A stretch of DNA of 64,000 bases from Pyrus communis. Taxonomy: Eukaryota > Streptophyta > Magnoliopsida > Rosales > Rosaceae. The notes beneath the pieces are model-generated. The model ran no database searches and had not been told where the DNA came from. It saw only the letters and a program-made list of their open reading frames with translations. How positions within the stretch are numbered: the first letter of the stretch is position 1; each line of letters starts with the position of its first letter. The stretch is from contig NC_084803.1 in assembly GCF_963583255.1 (NCBI RefSeq), positions 3,941,621 through 4,005,620 on the forward strand, written 5' to 3'. Positions 37,801-49,741 of the stretch are shown here, piece by piece. A program made the position numbers and the translations under genes.

Positions 37801-38794
37801 TCTAGGTTGTATGTATAACTGGTTGAGGTTATGAGTCTTATGACCTATGAGTTTTAGGTATTGCCTTGTTGCAAGTTAGGTCTTAGCTGTGTTTTTAACT
37901 GAAGTTAGTATGTCCACCCCCTTGCACTTGATTTTTTATTGCAATTTTTCATCCACGTCAATTTGAAGAGTAAAAATAAAATAGTATTTTAAAAGAATGT
38001 GAAATTGGTTAAGACGATTAGAAACAAAATCTCAATTGTTGAACTGATCAAAATCAAATATAAACGGTATACTGAAAAATGAATTATTTCAACAGCTAAC
38101 CGAAATTTAGAAAACAATCATTTTGGCTAATTTCCCAACCAAAAAGTTGCGTATTAAAACTTACCTGTATTTTGGTAAATAATAAATTCCAATGTTGTGT
38201 TGTATTCAATATCTGTCTTATATGGATTTTTCCTGTATGAATGGTCCCATATTTTTGTTGTGATTTGTGGCCATAAAATGTTATGGTTGATGTCACAAGA
38301 GACAAATTGTGAGTGTAATTTGTTTCTGCATGGCATTAAAGTTATTGTACCAACTTTGTGGGTGGGTGGGAAATGGGAACGCTGGCCATGACCGTGGGTT
38401 TGGTTCACTTCGCAGAGGCGGTGGTGGTTGAGGAAGGTGGTCAGTTGCTAGGGTAAGTGGGAAATTTACCTTAGTTTTTGTTCTTCTAAAATGACTTTTC
38501 GCTTTTACACGAGCAATGGTGGGGGCAATCAAACTCGGGACTTCAACAAACAATTTGACCAAATGGAAATATTTTAGTTTGTGTACGAGTTTGACAAACT
38601 ATCTGAATCATATATTAAAGCAAAAAGTTATCTTTTCAATGGTTCAAACTAATGATTTTGAACATATCATGACGACATCATATTGTTATTTTGTTAATCC
38701 AAATTCAAATAATGATATGTTTAATTCGAATGAAAATTGACTTTTGTGATTTTTACTTTCACATCTTCGAAAAAGTAAACATATTATAACTGTA
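37582..38794. other. Promoter side of the DUF4378 gene and intergenic DNA
   Basis: Contains a (TG)n(GA)n compound microsatellite at 37764-37800, probably within 200 bases of the transcription start. Short overlapping frames at 38096-38562 have no motif. Confidence 0.6.
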
Positions 38795-38802
38795 TGTTCA
38801 AT

Positions 38803-39794
38803 CAACGGCAGAGCCATTAACAAGGTTAAGGTGCGCTCTAGCATAGGGAGAGTTTTACTTCTTTAAGCTTATAAATACTAGTTGTTTGGGCTATTTTTTT
38901 ATTTTTAATTGTTATAACCCACCCAATAAGTACACGAACAGTAGCCTCTGAAGTACGCGTGAAAGTTTACTGATTTTCTGGTCAATTGTGAAGGTTTTTA
39001 CCACTTTATTCTTAATTCTTGATCTTGTTTATTTGTTTATTGTTTGAATTTTTAGAATTCGTACTCGAAATTTCAATTTTTAATTATAATATTATTTTCC
39101 TGATAGATTTGTTAGATATAATTTATCACATACAATTGTGTTATTGTTGTTCAATTTGTTAGGTCCAACCAATTGTCCAATGAAGAGGTTAAGACTTATC
39201 AAATTATTTTTTAGAAAAAGAGACAATGATGATAAATTAGGGAGTGATACATCTTCTCCATCTAATGAAGAGGTCCTAAAGGTATTATTGATTGATAGGT
39301 CAATTCGACTTGTATTGACTTTTCCCATTTCTATTACAAGTACCGAACGAGCTTTTTTAGCAATGAATCTTATTAAAACAAGACTTCGCAACAAGATAGA
39401 GAGTGAGTTTCTAGCATATTCAATGACTGTCTACATTAAAAAAAATTGACAAAAATGTTGATTAAGATGAAATAACAAAGGATTTCAATTCTATTAAGGA
39501 TCAAAGGGCACAACTTGAATAGGTACTTTTTCTTCTTTTTATTTGTTAAGTTGAATAAGATCGATGATATATGTTTTCTTTTTATTGCAAATTGCAACTT
39601 TAAATGTTTTCTTTGTTAAATCTAGTTGAAACTTGAGTTATGCAGAGTCATAATTTCTTTACTTCAAAATATTACTTTTAGGTTTATTAGTATACAACTT
39701 TATGTAGGTAACAAAAATAAAATTTAAGCATTTAATTTCGTAGTAATAATTTTAGTTTAGCTCACCCACCAAATAATTCCTAACCCTGCTATTG
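38803..39794 (+). mobile_element. Internally deleted hAT transposon (992 bp)
   Basis: Direct duplications TGTTCAAT (38795-38802) and TGTCCAAT (39795-39802) are the 8-base hAT signature, with one mismatch. The ends CAACGGCAGAGCC and, inverted, CAATAGCAGGGTT form short degenerate terminal repeats. Inside, the C-terminal dimerisation region of a transposase remains; the rest is lost. It is not functional. Confidence 0.82.
39160..39449 (+). pseudogene. hAT transposase C-terminal fragment (dimerisation region)
   Basis: The frame ending at TGA 39447 contains LTFPISITSTERAFLAMNLI followed by KTRLRNKIESEFLAYSMTVY. This corresponds to the TERAFSAMKxxKTRLRN...MEDEFLxDSL consensus of the hAT C-terminal dimerisation domain in plant ZMYM1-like transposases. 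Upstream catalytic parts are absent. It lies within the 8-base-duplication-flanked element. Confidence 0.85.
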
Positions 39795-39802
39795 TGTCCA
39801 AT

Positions 39803-41426
39803 CACGGTTAAGGATCGAAATTTTGGCAACATAAGATTAAGATGTCATGTAAGCAATAAGAGAATATTTTATAACATTGCTTTTGTTATGTATTGTAATT
39901 GCGTGCATCACAAGATATAGCATATTTGATATATTGTCTTGACATGCATATGTGTGAGCATAATTTAAGCACGCGTCATGTGAGTCTGTGACATCTTATA
40001 GTTTCTATCCTTGTCTTGTTTACGTGGCCAATTCCAACTTTCTTCGATTAGTTTATGTTCCATCAAGAAAAATGGAAAAACTTATTCCCTACAGATCACG
40101 CAAGTGTTTTACATCATCAACGTGGAAATTTGGGGATCGCGACGGAAAGTATCAACAATGACGATGAAGTTTCAGAAAAAATAAAAATGTATTACAAATG
40201 GTATCCTGAAAAAAATTGAGGTATCATCGACATAGAAATTTTGGAGATTAACAAAGAAAAGTAATATCTAGGAAAGAATAATGTTAGACAAGCCAACTTT
40301 TTAGATTACATTTGCAAATCATATGATATGTTATCAATAGAAAATAAAGACGTTAATCAATACTTAAGTAATAATTCAATCATTAACAACCATGTATGAT
40401 TTACAAAATATAGTTTAAGTAGATAATCTCTCTAGTATTTTTCTGATTGTCGGCCAATATACCATCTCATTTAACCAAATGCGACGTTCTCCTAATCTTT
40501 CTACAATGGATTTTGTGAAATCCCTTGTATATACGAAACGAGCTGTTTGTTATAACACTGTTTTGATACTAGTGTGAGTTTAACAACTGTGAGAATCATA
40601 TTATTATTAAACTCAACCATAAACTCAAACTTTTCAACCTATTATAACAACCTAAGAGATATGTAGTTTACAATTACAAAGTTGCACTTGACAAAATCAT
40701 TTGCTTGTCCCATCCTCTCTTTTGTTTTGCCTAGCTAGTCGCTAATTTTTCGTGCTTTTGTGTGAATATTTTTTTGTGTGTATATTCTCGTTTCAAAAGA
40801 AAGATGTATTTGCAAAGCACCACTGGGTTTGGGATTTAAGTACTTGTGGTGATATGGCTTCTGATGTAGACTCTATCCTTCGATTCTCCGACATTTGTAC
40901 ATTTATTCTGAGTTGGGCCTTCCATGTCACATTATTCATTCATCTAAGGCTACACAAGAGTCGCGCGTTGCAGTAACTCCACGAAAATGGACGTGTGTGA
41001 GACTTGAATGCATGAGGCTCTCTTGTTTGTGTTTTGGACAAACAAGTGACGGAGTATGAAAGCCCATACTCATCTCCAACAATTCGGCCTCATCTTTATA
41101 CAACAAAGGAAAATATTAAGATCAATTGCTTAACATGTCGAGCTGATTCTAACAATTCTTACTTTCAGAACTTCCAAAGAATGAGCGTTCAGAATCAGTT
41201 TTGTTTTACAAGATTCATTTTTGTGATTGATAGTTTTATGTGGTTCGTCGTACTTAAGAACTGCAGTTATGTGGTAAGGAACTACGACCAAATATATATA
41301 GTATTAGTTCGTATTTAATACATTTACAAATAAAACTCAATACATTTACAAAATTTATGATTCGTTCTACATTTACAAGTAAAACGTTTTTTGTGTTACT
41401 CGAGTTAAAAAATATTTGTTACGAAG
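39803..41426. other. Intergenic, no gene seen
   Basis: AT-rich. Contains MITE family B copy 1 (listed separately). The frames at 40752-40976 and 41034-41318 have no motif. Confidence 0.6.
40276..40440 (-). mobile_element. MITE family B, copy 1
   Basis: Resembles the copies at 45876 and 63249. It begins AATAATGTTAGACAAG, then has an arm with TTTGCAAATCATATGATATG and an inverted arm CATGTATGATTTACAAA near the other end. It lies in the opposite orientation to copy 2, judged by the internal TAATCAATACTTAAGTAATA phrase. Confidence 0.65.
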
Positions 41427-43278
41427 TTAATTAAAAATTATAGTTGTTGCAGCAAGGACCACCATCAGTGGACAAAATAGGTAGTAGCTTATAGGTAGAT
41501 TAGCACTGCCAGGAGCTCCACTTGGGAAGTACGAAGGATCTAGCTCGCCAGCCTCCCCTGCCCCTCCTGTGATGTCTAGTCCCTGTGGCACAGGTGGTGC
41601 AGTTGACTGTGGTGGCGTGATTGGTTGCGGTGGTGGTGTGATTGGCACTGGCGGTGGCATGATATCTTCTGGTGGTGGGGTGATTGATGGCAGCGATGGC
41701 GGTGGTATGACTGATACCGGTGGTCGCGCTGGCGGAGGAATGATTGGTACAGGTGACGGCGATGGCAGTGGCATTACCGGTACAGGTGACGGCGACGGCA
41801 GTGGCATTACCGGTACAGGTGACGGCGACGGCAGCGGCATTACCGGTATAGGTGGTGGCGATGGCAATGGTAGGATTTGTACCGGCGGAGCGGTAGTTTT
41901 TGGTGAAGATGGTGTTGTTGGGGTCGCAGGCTCCGTTGTTGAACTCTTTAGACAAGCCACGTCGGGTACCGTAGTGCCGACATAAGTTCCGTCGGCATTG
42001 TTACAAGACGAAAAAATCTTCATATCCCCGACCGCTGACACTATATTAATTCTATCCATCAAAATATTATGACAGCCACCCGACACTTTGTCGCAGTTGA
42101 GTTTAATCGCCTCATCCGTCGCAGAAGTGCCTTCAAAATCGCTGTACGTCACATCCGCCACCACCACGGCCGACGACTGACTTTTGCAATTGTGTTCCCC
42201 ATTGCAATAATACTGGTCAATAATGATAGGGTATTTGGCTCTGTCAAGTTTGATCCTTTCAAACGTGATGTTCCTCGCATACCCGGAGCCGCCCTGCCAC
42301 GTTTTTATTCTCGCTCCGTTTGTAGTTCCAGTAAAACTACAATCTTTCACGTATATGTTGTCCACTTTATTACTAGCTCCATCTTCTCCTAAGCTTCCAA
42401 CGCTGTTTGCAAAAGAGAATTAATCTATGAGAATCTGAATACTAATGAAGATTAGCATTTGACTTAATGGGAAAGAAGAGAATGGAGATATACCTAATTC
42501 CATGGCCTGGTCCGCACGCAATGTTGGTGATGTAGAGAAAGGAACACCCGTCGCCAATGGCGATACAATCATCGCCTGTTCCGATAAACGAGTTGCGAAT
42601 GGTGACATGGGTTGACGAAGAGATGTCAATACCATCAGTGTTTGGACTGTCTTCCGGCGCATGTATGTTCAAATCTGAGACATCTGCATTGTCACAACTA
42701 TTTATACCAATATGCGCTTGCGGGCTGTTCAGAAAAGTCAGTCCCCTGAGTTTAAGGTTTTGACAGTTGTGGAACTGCAATGCCTTATTTGGTTTGCAGT
42801 TGTTATTTGCCAAGAGTTTGCGTGATCTCGCATCATACTGGCTGGTGCTCCACCACGCAGCCCCTTGGCCGTCGATTTTTCCTGAGCCGTCGAGCATTAG
42901 GTTTTCAATGTTTGAAAAACTTAGCCAATCCCCCGAATCGCATTCTTTCCATGCACCACGCATAGGAGCCAACAAATTCCCTAGAACCTGAACATGAACG
43001 CTCTTCGAATTGCATGGACCTTCAAACTTTATACGTTGCAATAAGTACGTTTTCCCCTCCGGCACAATAAGTATCGGTATGTCATCCGTAGCGTCATTAT
43101 TTCCTTGACATAAATCTTTCCACGCTTTAAAAAAAGCTTGGGAGTCATCTGCCCGTCCATCTCCCACAGCACCGTATTTGGTTACGTCTAATATTTTTTG
43201 GCCTTGTCCGATGCCAATAAACAATGACGAAGCGAGGAAGAAAACTAAAATGCGAACGAGTGTGTTGATGATCGACAT
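41427..43278 (-). CDS. Polygalacturonase (GH28) with proline-rich, GPI-like C-terminal extension
   Basis: Exon 1 is 43278-42494 and exon 2 is 42402-41427. The split codon AG|C gives Ser in GPGHGIS, and the total is 586 aa. The start is ATG 43278 (MSIINTLVRILVFFLASS); upstream in-frame codons lack ATG. A signal peptide covers about residues 1-27. The four GH28 motifs are intact: NTD (213-215), GDDC with the catalytic Asp pair (236-237), GHG (258-260) and RIK (293-295). The enzyme hydrolyses alpha-1,4-galacturonan in cell-wall pectin. The catalytic domain ends near residue 414, normal for the family. A further 172 residues follow: an 11-residue repeat (PVMPLPSPSPV), PPP-rich segments, then small residues (SGAPGSAN) and a hydrophobic tail ending TTIIFN, as in GPI-anchored proteins. 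The enzyme call is firm; the anchoring is inferred. Confidence 0.92.
41745..41876 (-). repeat. 33-bp tandem repeat coding the Pro-rich linker
   Basis: Three near-identical 33-base units (41745-41777, 41778-41810, 41811-41843) and a degenerate fourth encode the 11-residue repeat. Units differ by single silent-type changes, so expansion was recent and kept the frame. Confidence 0.92.
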
Positions 43279-43544
43279 TGTTTGCAAAACAAAGAAGAAA
43301 TCCTAAAATTTTGAAACCATCGATCTCTCTAAGCTAAAAAAATATTGATTGTGGGAGTCAAGTGGTTCTACGATTGGGTATATGTACTATAGTAAATTTA
43401 GCCTTTTTGATGGAAGGAAACCGCTGCGACACCAGTTGAAAACAATTTAAATAATTATACAAACAAAAATCCAAAACTGTTGTAGGCTTATTTGATTGAA
43501 CTAATCTTGTTGTAAGCTTATTTGATTGAACTAATCTAGGGGAT

Positions 43545-43578
<34 letters not shown>
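43545..43578. repeat. (GA)n microsatellite upstream of the polygalacturonase
   Basis: About 34 bases of GA. Just before it, a TAAGCTTATTTGATTGAACTAATCT-like unit is tandemly doubled (about 43484-43536). Confidence 0.85.
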
Positions 43579-43580
<2 letters not shown>

Positions 43581-43892
43581 TGGGCGCAATTAGAGAGTAG
43601 AGAGAGTGATTTAATTGTGAAATGTGTTGATTCACCAATTGTGCATTTATTTATCGTAGTAGGATAGACAAAAACATTTCCCTTTTAGGATTATAACATT
43701 TAATAGGTAATTAACTCCTAATAGGAATATGAGATACATTCCTATATCTACTTGGATTTACATAATCACATTCCTATTCTAAATATAAGTGCAACGAAAA
43801 CCAATTCTACCAAATTAAATTCTATTTATTTGAGCTGAGTTTCGGCTTTTGAAAGAAGAAAGAGATTCCTTGCACAAAAAGGTATCTGAATC

Positions 43893-43980
43893 ATCTCAAA
43901 ATTCGAGGCAGTGTAATATTTTTATAGGAGTGGCATGTAATTCGTTGTTTTCATTTATGAACTGATGTCTTGAATTGGGA
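43893..43980 (+). repeat. Copy of a PRP40A intron segment
   Basis: This 88-base stretch matches PRP40A intron positions 33930-34016 at about 90% by eye, on the same strand (ATCTCAAAATTCGAG ... CTTGAATTGGGA). It ends exactly where the kinesin pseudogene sequence begins. Confidence 0.85.
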
Positions 43981-43985
43981 CATAC

Positions 43986-45066
43986 CATTCTGAATATTGT
44001 GTGAGATCTACTACTCCGAGAATTCATGTTCGTTTCTCCAAAGTGCCTATTAACCGTAGGAAACATTTTGCCAGAGACAGGTTAATGACAAACATTCAAC
44101 TGAAGGAGCACACAAGAACAGAAAACCGTGTTCTTCAAGTTTTGGTTTCAAAGTGCAAATCTTCTCCAGATTCAATGAGCTTCAACACCTGTTCAGCATT
44201 ACTGACAATTTCCTCCCTGAGGCCAGCAACATATATGCCACGCTGAACACGAAAAAATCGGTTAATTCAGTTCACCTAAAAGAAGCTAACTAAATTTGTC
44301 AAAATGGTCAGTAGCCAACCTCCAAACTCTCATGAATCTGCAATTTCTGATTCTCTACTGCAAAAAGGTCGTTAATTTCCTCATTGTACAATTCCATGTA
44401 GGATACTCGAATCAGAAACTCTCGGTGTGACATCTAGAAACATAAATAGCAACCAATTCAACACAGTAAGCATCAAATTCAATACAGTGAGCAACAAATT
44501 TCAAATTAAGAAAGCACATATAGGTCATTACCATCTGGGTTCTGTCAAAAACATCTCTAACGGCTTGATGAATGATACCTGGACTTGTTTCGGAACCAAA
44601 TATGGTGAAAGTCTTCCCACTGCTAGTCCGCCCATTAAGCAAACGTAGTTCCTACAAACGTCAACACAAACATCAAATTAAACGCAAAACACCATCGAAA
44701 CGGAGCAAATAAAGATTCAATTTTTTCACATACCATTGAATCCTTCGACTGCGGCATGAATAATGTCCTTGGTGAGCAGCTCATAAACCCTAGAATTCGT
44801 ACAACCTTCATCGAACACATGATCTGCAAACAATAAAAGTGCATTTCTCGCAATCAAATCTCACCGAAACCAAACCAAACGAAATCCGAATCAAAATGCT
44901 AAGTCTCATGTGCTTACTTACCGAAAGCGTAAGAGATACCGGAGATCGGCTTGCCGTGGGGCTCGTGGAGCGAAATGCGGTTGTCGTCAACCTTCCAGAG
45001 AGTTCCGTTGGAGGAATTGTGAGGTACCGGAGGCCTCACTGGAACCGCTATGCAGATCTTCTCCAT
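43986..45066 (-). pseudogene. Truncated kinesin-7 (CENP-E-like) motor pseudogene
   Basis: Exon relics are 45066-44922, 44823-44734, 44651-44532, 44433-44320, 44242 to about 44170, and 44054-43986. They encode pieces of a KIN-7 motor: MEKICIAVPVRPP, SLHEPHGKPISGISYAF, RVYELLTKDIIHAAVEGFNG, TSSGKTFTIFG, REFLIRVSYMELYNEEINDL, RGIYVAGLREEIV and RHFGETNMNSRSSRSHTIFR. One extra base before the P-loop gives TTTGCTTAATGG, a frameshift and stop. The fifth intron has lost its normal donor and acceptor. An Arg-to-Pro change sits in the first strand (AVPVRPP). Everything after the SRSSRSHTIFR motif is missing. Retained introns show it arose from DNA, not by retroposition. Confidence 0.92.
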
Positions 45067-45875
45067 TGGAGCCGTCGATGTTGTTTCTCTCCGAGAGTTT
45101 GAGGGACTGATGGAGTTCAACTTCCGCAGGCGGCCAATGCTTTTTGGAGGGGAGCAGGATTTGAATTTCGTTCAGTTTACGAAAATACCCTTTATTCATA
45201 TTTTTTTTGTACAGATTTCAACGGTTGGAAAACGTCCCGAAATAATAATAATTGTTTTTCCAGCGAGATCCGAAGAGCCTTTACCACTTTGCTCTCTCTG
45301 AAGCCCAAGTCCATAAAAATAATTGAAGCTTGGTCTTTTGTGGGTCTCCCTCTTTTTGTTAGTGGCTACTCCATTCTATACCCTAGTATTTAAATCAGCT
45401 CGAAATAACTCGAGCTTGCATTGGGTTTAGCGGAAAGAACATAGCTGTTGAAGAATGTAGTAGCCGATTCTGCTTACAATCAATTCAGGATGGACACGTG
45501 TCCAAATCAATTTTATGTTCAAGTTTTAAAATAAGTCAATTTTATGTTCGGCTTGATAAGAGCAAGCTTGAATATTGGTATATTCAACACAAATTTTTTT
45601 TTTATAGGACAACTAAAATTATATTATACTCATGGAAGGAAGATTGAAATGAAAGATTATGTCTACTTTATCTTTTTATGACTGAAAGGAAAGATTTTAT
45701 GACTGAAAGAAAAGATGGAAATGAAAGTTAAGATGGCTCAAATTAGTAGCTTTTTTTTTCCTTACTTATCGTACAAGCGATATTAGGCGAAGAAGTACTA
45801 AACTCAAAATCTCAACTCCAAAAAGAAATATTATCAACCATTATTTGCATGATCATTTCACTCTTAATTAATCAA

Positions 45876-46042
45876 GTAATGTTGCGGAGACTAATTTTTT
45901 AAATCAAATTTTGTAAATTATATGACATAGTTGTTGATGATTAGATTGTTATTTAAGTGTTGATTGACGTGCTTATTTTCTATTAGTGACGTATCGTATG
46001 ACTAGCAAATTTGATTTAAAAAGTTGATTTACTTAGCATTAC
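45876..46042 (+). mobile_element. MITE family B, copy 2
   Basis: Starts GTAATGTTGCGGAGACTAAT and ends with the inverted TTAGCATTAC. The inner arms TTTTTTAAATCAAATTT and AAATTTGATTTAAAAA are inverted. It matches the copies at 40276 and 63249. Confidence 0.75.
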
Positions 46043-46848
46043 TCTAATTAATCTATCTAAAGTGTGGTAACCTTGGATAAGTCTACATAAATGTGTCCTT
46101 TTTTTTGTGCCCACCGTCATAAACATTTCTTTGCCTAAGAAATTGTAAGACTGACTGCAAAAGAGAAGAAGGAAGAAAGAAGGAAGAAGGAAAAAGAGAT
46201 TGAGATTGAACGTATATGGGATATAATCTAGTTTCCTTTTTCAGGTGTGAGATTTACATGATTATCCAAACCATGACCTACAAATCTAAAAATATATGCA
46301 TGCACGACGCGTACTTAGCATAACAAGTCAAAAAGAAATTTACTTTCACCAACTTTTCTCAGTACTTTTGTTTTAATTACTACCAGCCACTTATGCATGT
46401 GTTAATTAAGTTGTTAACAACTAAGAACAGTGTCAAGAAAAAGTATCCAGGAAGAGAGACAGTAGATACATTGCTCTTCCACCATTTCCCAGAGTTTGAA
46501 GGATTCTACTGTGCTCTTCCACCATTTTCCGGAGAACGTATCCAAGTCGTGATTAATGGTCAACCAAACGTGCATTAGAGAGTGTTAATTACCTCCTTTG
46601 CTTTTCTGTAGTTGAATAATCAAATCGGTCGACCTAGCTAGGGCGTTTCTTTTTCCTTTTCTTTATTTTGCTTTTTTATCCCCGGAATGATATGTGCTTT
46701 GGTGATCAGATGGGGGCTACAAATCCAAAATTTCAAAACCCACTGCCTGCATCTGGATTGAAAGAGCCCCATCCACTTGAAGATTAATTGCTTGCCTTAT
46801 AAGGTAGACAAATATTTTGTCCATGCACCTTTTCTTTATCCATCAACC

Positions 46849-46852
<4 letters not shown>

Positions 46853-46896
<44 letters not shown>
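46853..46896. repeat. (AT)n microsatellite
   Basis: About 44 bases of uninterrupted AT. Confidence 0.95.
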
Positions 46897-46899
<3 letters not shown>

Positions 46900-48127
46900 T
46901 ATTTCCATGGTAGCTACCTAAATCTCTTGACTACATTTCCCATTTCGAATGGCTTCGGAATTCCATATTAGGTTAGAACTATTAATGTATTTTCTTTGTC
47001 TGAATGATATTTATGTTTTTTATGGAATATGTGAATTGCACATGATCGTGCTCATGCATGCGATAATAATCAGCTAATAACTCAATGCGGTGATTACCAC
47101 TTGTACAGGTTCACTTCACAATATTTATCATAATTTGAACCAATTAACATTTGAAGACCAACAATGCAAAGTTCACTCAATTCAAAACCTGTGTTTAGTT
47201 ATCTAACTCTAACTTGATAAATAGACAAATACAATATTGTCGATGAATAATGAAATGCTCACAATGATAATCAAAGGGCTAAATGACTCTATTTTCAATG
47301 AATTTTTGCATTTGTAATTTATGTATGAAATCTAAAAAATGAACAATTCAAATTATAAAATTTACTTTGGAACAAATCTAGACAACTAAATAACACTATC
47401 TTAAATGTGTTAAAAAAAAAAAAAAACACTATCTTAAATTACTAACTAGTTAACTTTAACGAATGTCGGCTAACGTTTAACGGATATCCACTGGCGGCCT
47501 AGAAAAGTCAGAGCCTCTTGTTTGCAAAACAAAAGTAACCACAGAAAAATCAGCATGTCGATCGCATCAATTAGGCAGCTGAGGTACGTAGTTGCCGCTT
47601 TGCCAACAAGTAATGGGAAAAAGTTAAAGTAGTAAGTCATCATGCGCTAACTAAAGCAAAGCAAAATGTGAGATTTGAGAATCTTCCATACTATTCCTCC
47701 TCCGATTTTTCCAAATAACGTACAGCGTTGCACTGCTTTTCCTTCGAATGGACATCTCTCTAAAGTTGGCGAGCCTAAAATATGTAGCGCACATATATAC
47801 ATGATATATACCATACACAATATATATGTACCAAGAGAATATCATAATTATAATTAGAGTGCTGATATTTTTATCCATGTGTCTTATTTTTTCACCCATA
47901 TCTGAATAAAAAATTTATTTACAAGTTTACCTCTTAACAAAATGATGAATAAGGACAAGAAGTTGTTCAAAGTGCAATCCTTGATTTTTACTGTTCTTAC
48001 TTCGCTCTCTTAGCTCCTTTTCATCCTCTTTCCCTCACAATATTATCCTCTTTTTTTCATTTTTCCCCATCTGTTTTTTTTTTTTTTCTTTCTAAATGTT
48101 TTCCCCATCTGGGTTGTTTTGTGAAAG

Positions 48128-48451
48128 CCCAATGAAGCCACTTATGTTAGTGTGCTTTCTTCTTGTGCTAATTTGGATGGGTTGAGATCTATTTATTGGA
48201 GAAAGCAAAACCATAGGCATGTTATTTGGAATGAGATTGAATTGAATGCGTTTTTTGGGACTGCGCTGGTGGATCTTTACAGGAAGACTGGTTGTTTGGA
48301 TAGCGCTGGATATGTGTTCCAGCAAATGGTAGTTAAAAAAATGTGTACTTGGAATGCAATGATTTCCACACTTTCTTTGAGAATGAGGCTTTGGACTTGT
48401 TTGAAAAAAATGAAGATCGAGAGATTGCCATCGAGTTGCGTTGTGTTGTAA
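48128..48451 (+). pseudogene. Pentatricopeptide-repeat (PPR) protein fragment
   Basis: The frame reads PNEATYVSVLSSCANLDG, later LNAFFGTALVDLYRKTGCLD, then AGYVFQQMVVKKMCTWNAMI. These are consecutive repeats of a plant-type (PLS/E class) organellar RNA-binding PPR protein. A deletion after NAMIS (STLSLRMRLWTCLKKMK) corrupts the next repeat, and the frame ends at 48449-48451. There is no start region, and the frame covers only about three repeats of a protein normally over 500 aa. It is a gene relic. Confidence 0.85.
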
Positions 48452-49730
48452 GTGGTTGGTTGGTAGTTGGGTTGAGTGCTTTTTTTAGTTTATTTCTTTC
48501 AATTTTTGCAAAATAGTAGAATATGTAAAGGACATTTTAGGAATATAGGTGGGTGGAGAAAGAGTGTTTTAATTTTTTTTAACTTTTTCGAGGGGTGGTA
48601 ATATAAGGTGGGGTGGGGAAATAGGGTTATGGAATGGGTCTAGTAGCTCTCTTATAATTATTTGGAGAAGACTGGATCCTAATTAGATTAGATGTGGTGG
48701 TTGGTTCTAGTCCAAACCTACGATTACATCCAAAATGCTCGACCTAGCTTAGCTGTAAAGAATAAGATCAGAGTTTAATTATTCATTCTTAATCACCCTA
48801 AAAGAAAAATATTGAACCCAAACATAGTACTAATAACATAATTTAATGTATTAGGGTTTGGACCTTACATATGTGTGCATGATAGTTGGTTATGATGGGT
48901 CGGAATTATAAAGTATATTCTAGTATAATACAATGTATAATTATATATATTACGGAATTCAAGATACATACCACATCGAATCCAAGTTCTTTTTTCCAAA
49001 CTTTTAAAATTTGATTTTGATGCATCAAAGTTACAAATATTTGGCTCGAAATCGGTATTTTCTATCTAACTTGCACTCCTAAGTATAACAGTTGATAAGG
49101 AACCAAATAGTCTCTTAATTACAAGTGTATCCCTCATATGTTAGGGTTATTTTGCGGTATACGTACCTGTGAGATTGATGGATTTGAACTATAATATTCT
49201 TCCCTAATCTAATGGCAGAATAGACCCATATATTGTTGAACGTAGCTTGATAATGAACATACAAATGTTATTCATGAGTTAGTGCTTCGCTTCTTCTTTT
49301 TTCCTCTTTATTTGTGGCATTCCATTTGGTAAGTCCATGTGTCCTATGTTGCATAATCTAGATACCAATTTTTTCTTTAGTTTTTCTCGTACAGTTTTTA
49401 GTTAAAAGACGTAGATGGGTTCGTATATTAATAACACCACTTGAAGCAGTAACAATTTAATCCATAGACAAATTGCTCATTAGATTGGAAGACAGCTACA
49501 GTACGTAGTTAATCATCATTGTTATGGGTCCAATTCTCTTTAGGTGCTGGTTTTTTTAGGGTTGTTCACGAATCACGACAAGATGTACCAAGAATAATTG
49601 TTAATCGCATTTCCAGCAGATTTGTGAAAAAAAGTTGGCGTTTCAAACAGGTGGACAACAAGAATTTGGTAACATGAAGCACGTATGATCATTGGGCTTC
49701 ATGCGTGAACCAATATGTTATGATACATAA
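48452..49730. other. Intergenic, no gene seen
   Basis: AT-rich sequence without recognisable genes or clear repeats. Confidence 0.6.
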
Positions 49731-49741
49731 TAAAAAGTTGA

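Larger units (their letters stand above)
45121..48127. other. Intergenic, no gene seen
   Basis: AT-rich. Holds MITE B copy 2 and an (AT)n tract at 46853-46896. The frame 46393-46578 contains a short repeated GCTCTTCCACCATTT phrase and no domain. A CACTATCTTAAAT phrase repeats near 47391 and 47427. Confidence 0.6.

Noticed and set aside
43278..43287. Starting the polygalacturonase at 43287
   Set aside because: That codon is TTG; the first in-frame ATG is at 43278 and gives a good signal peptide.
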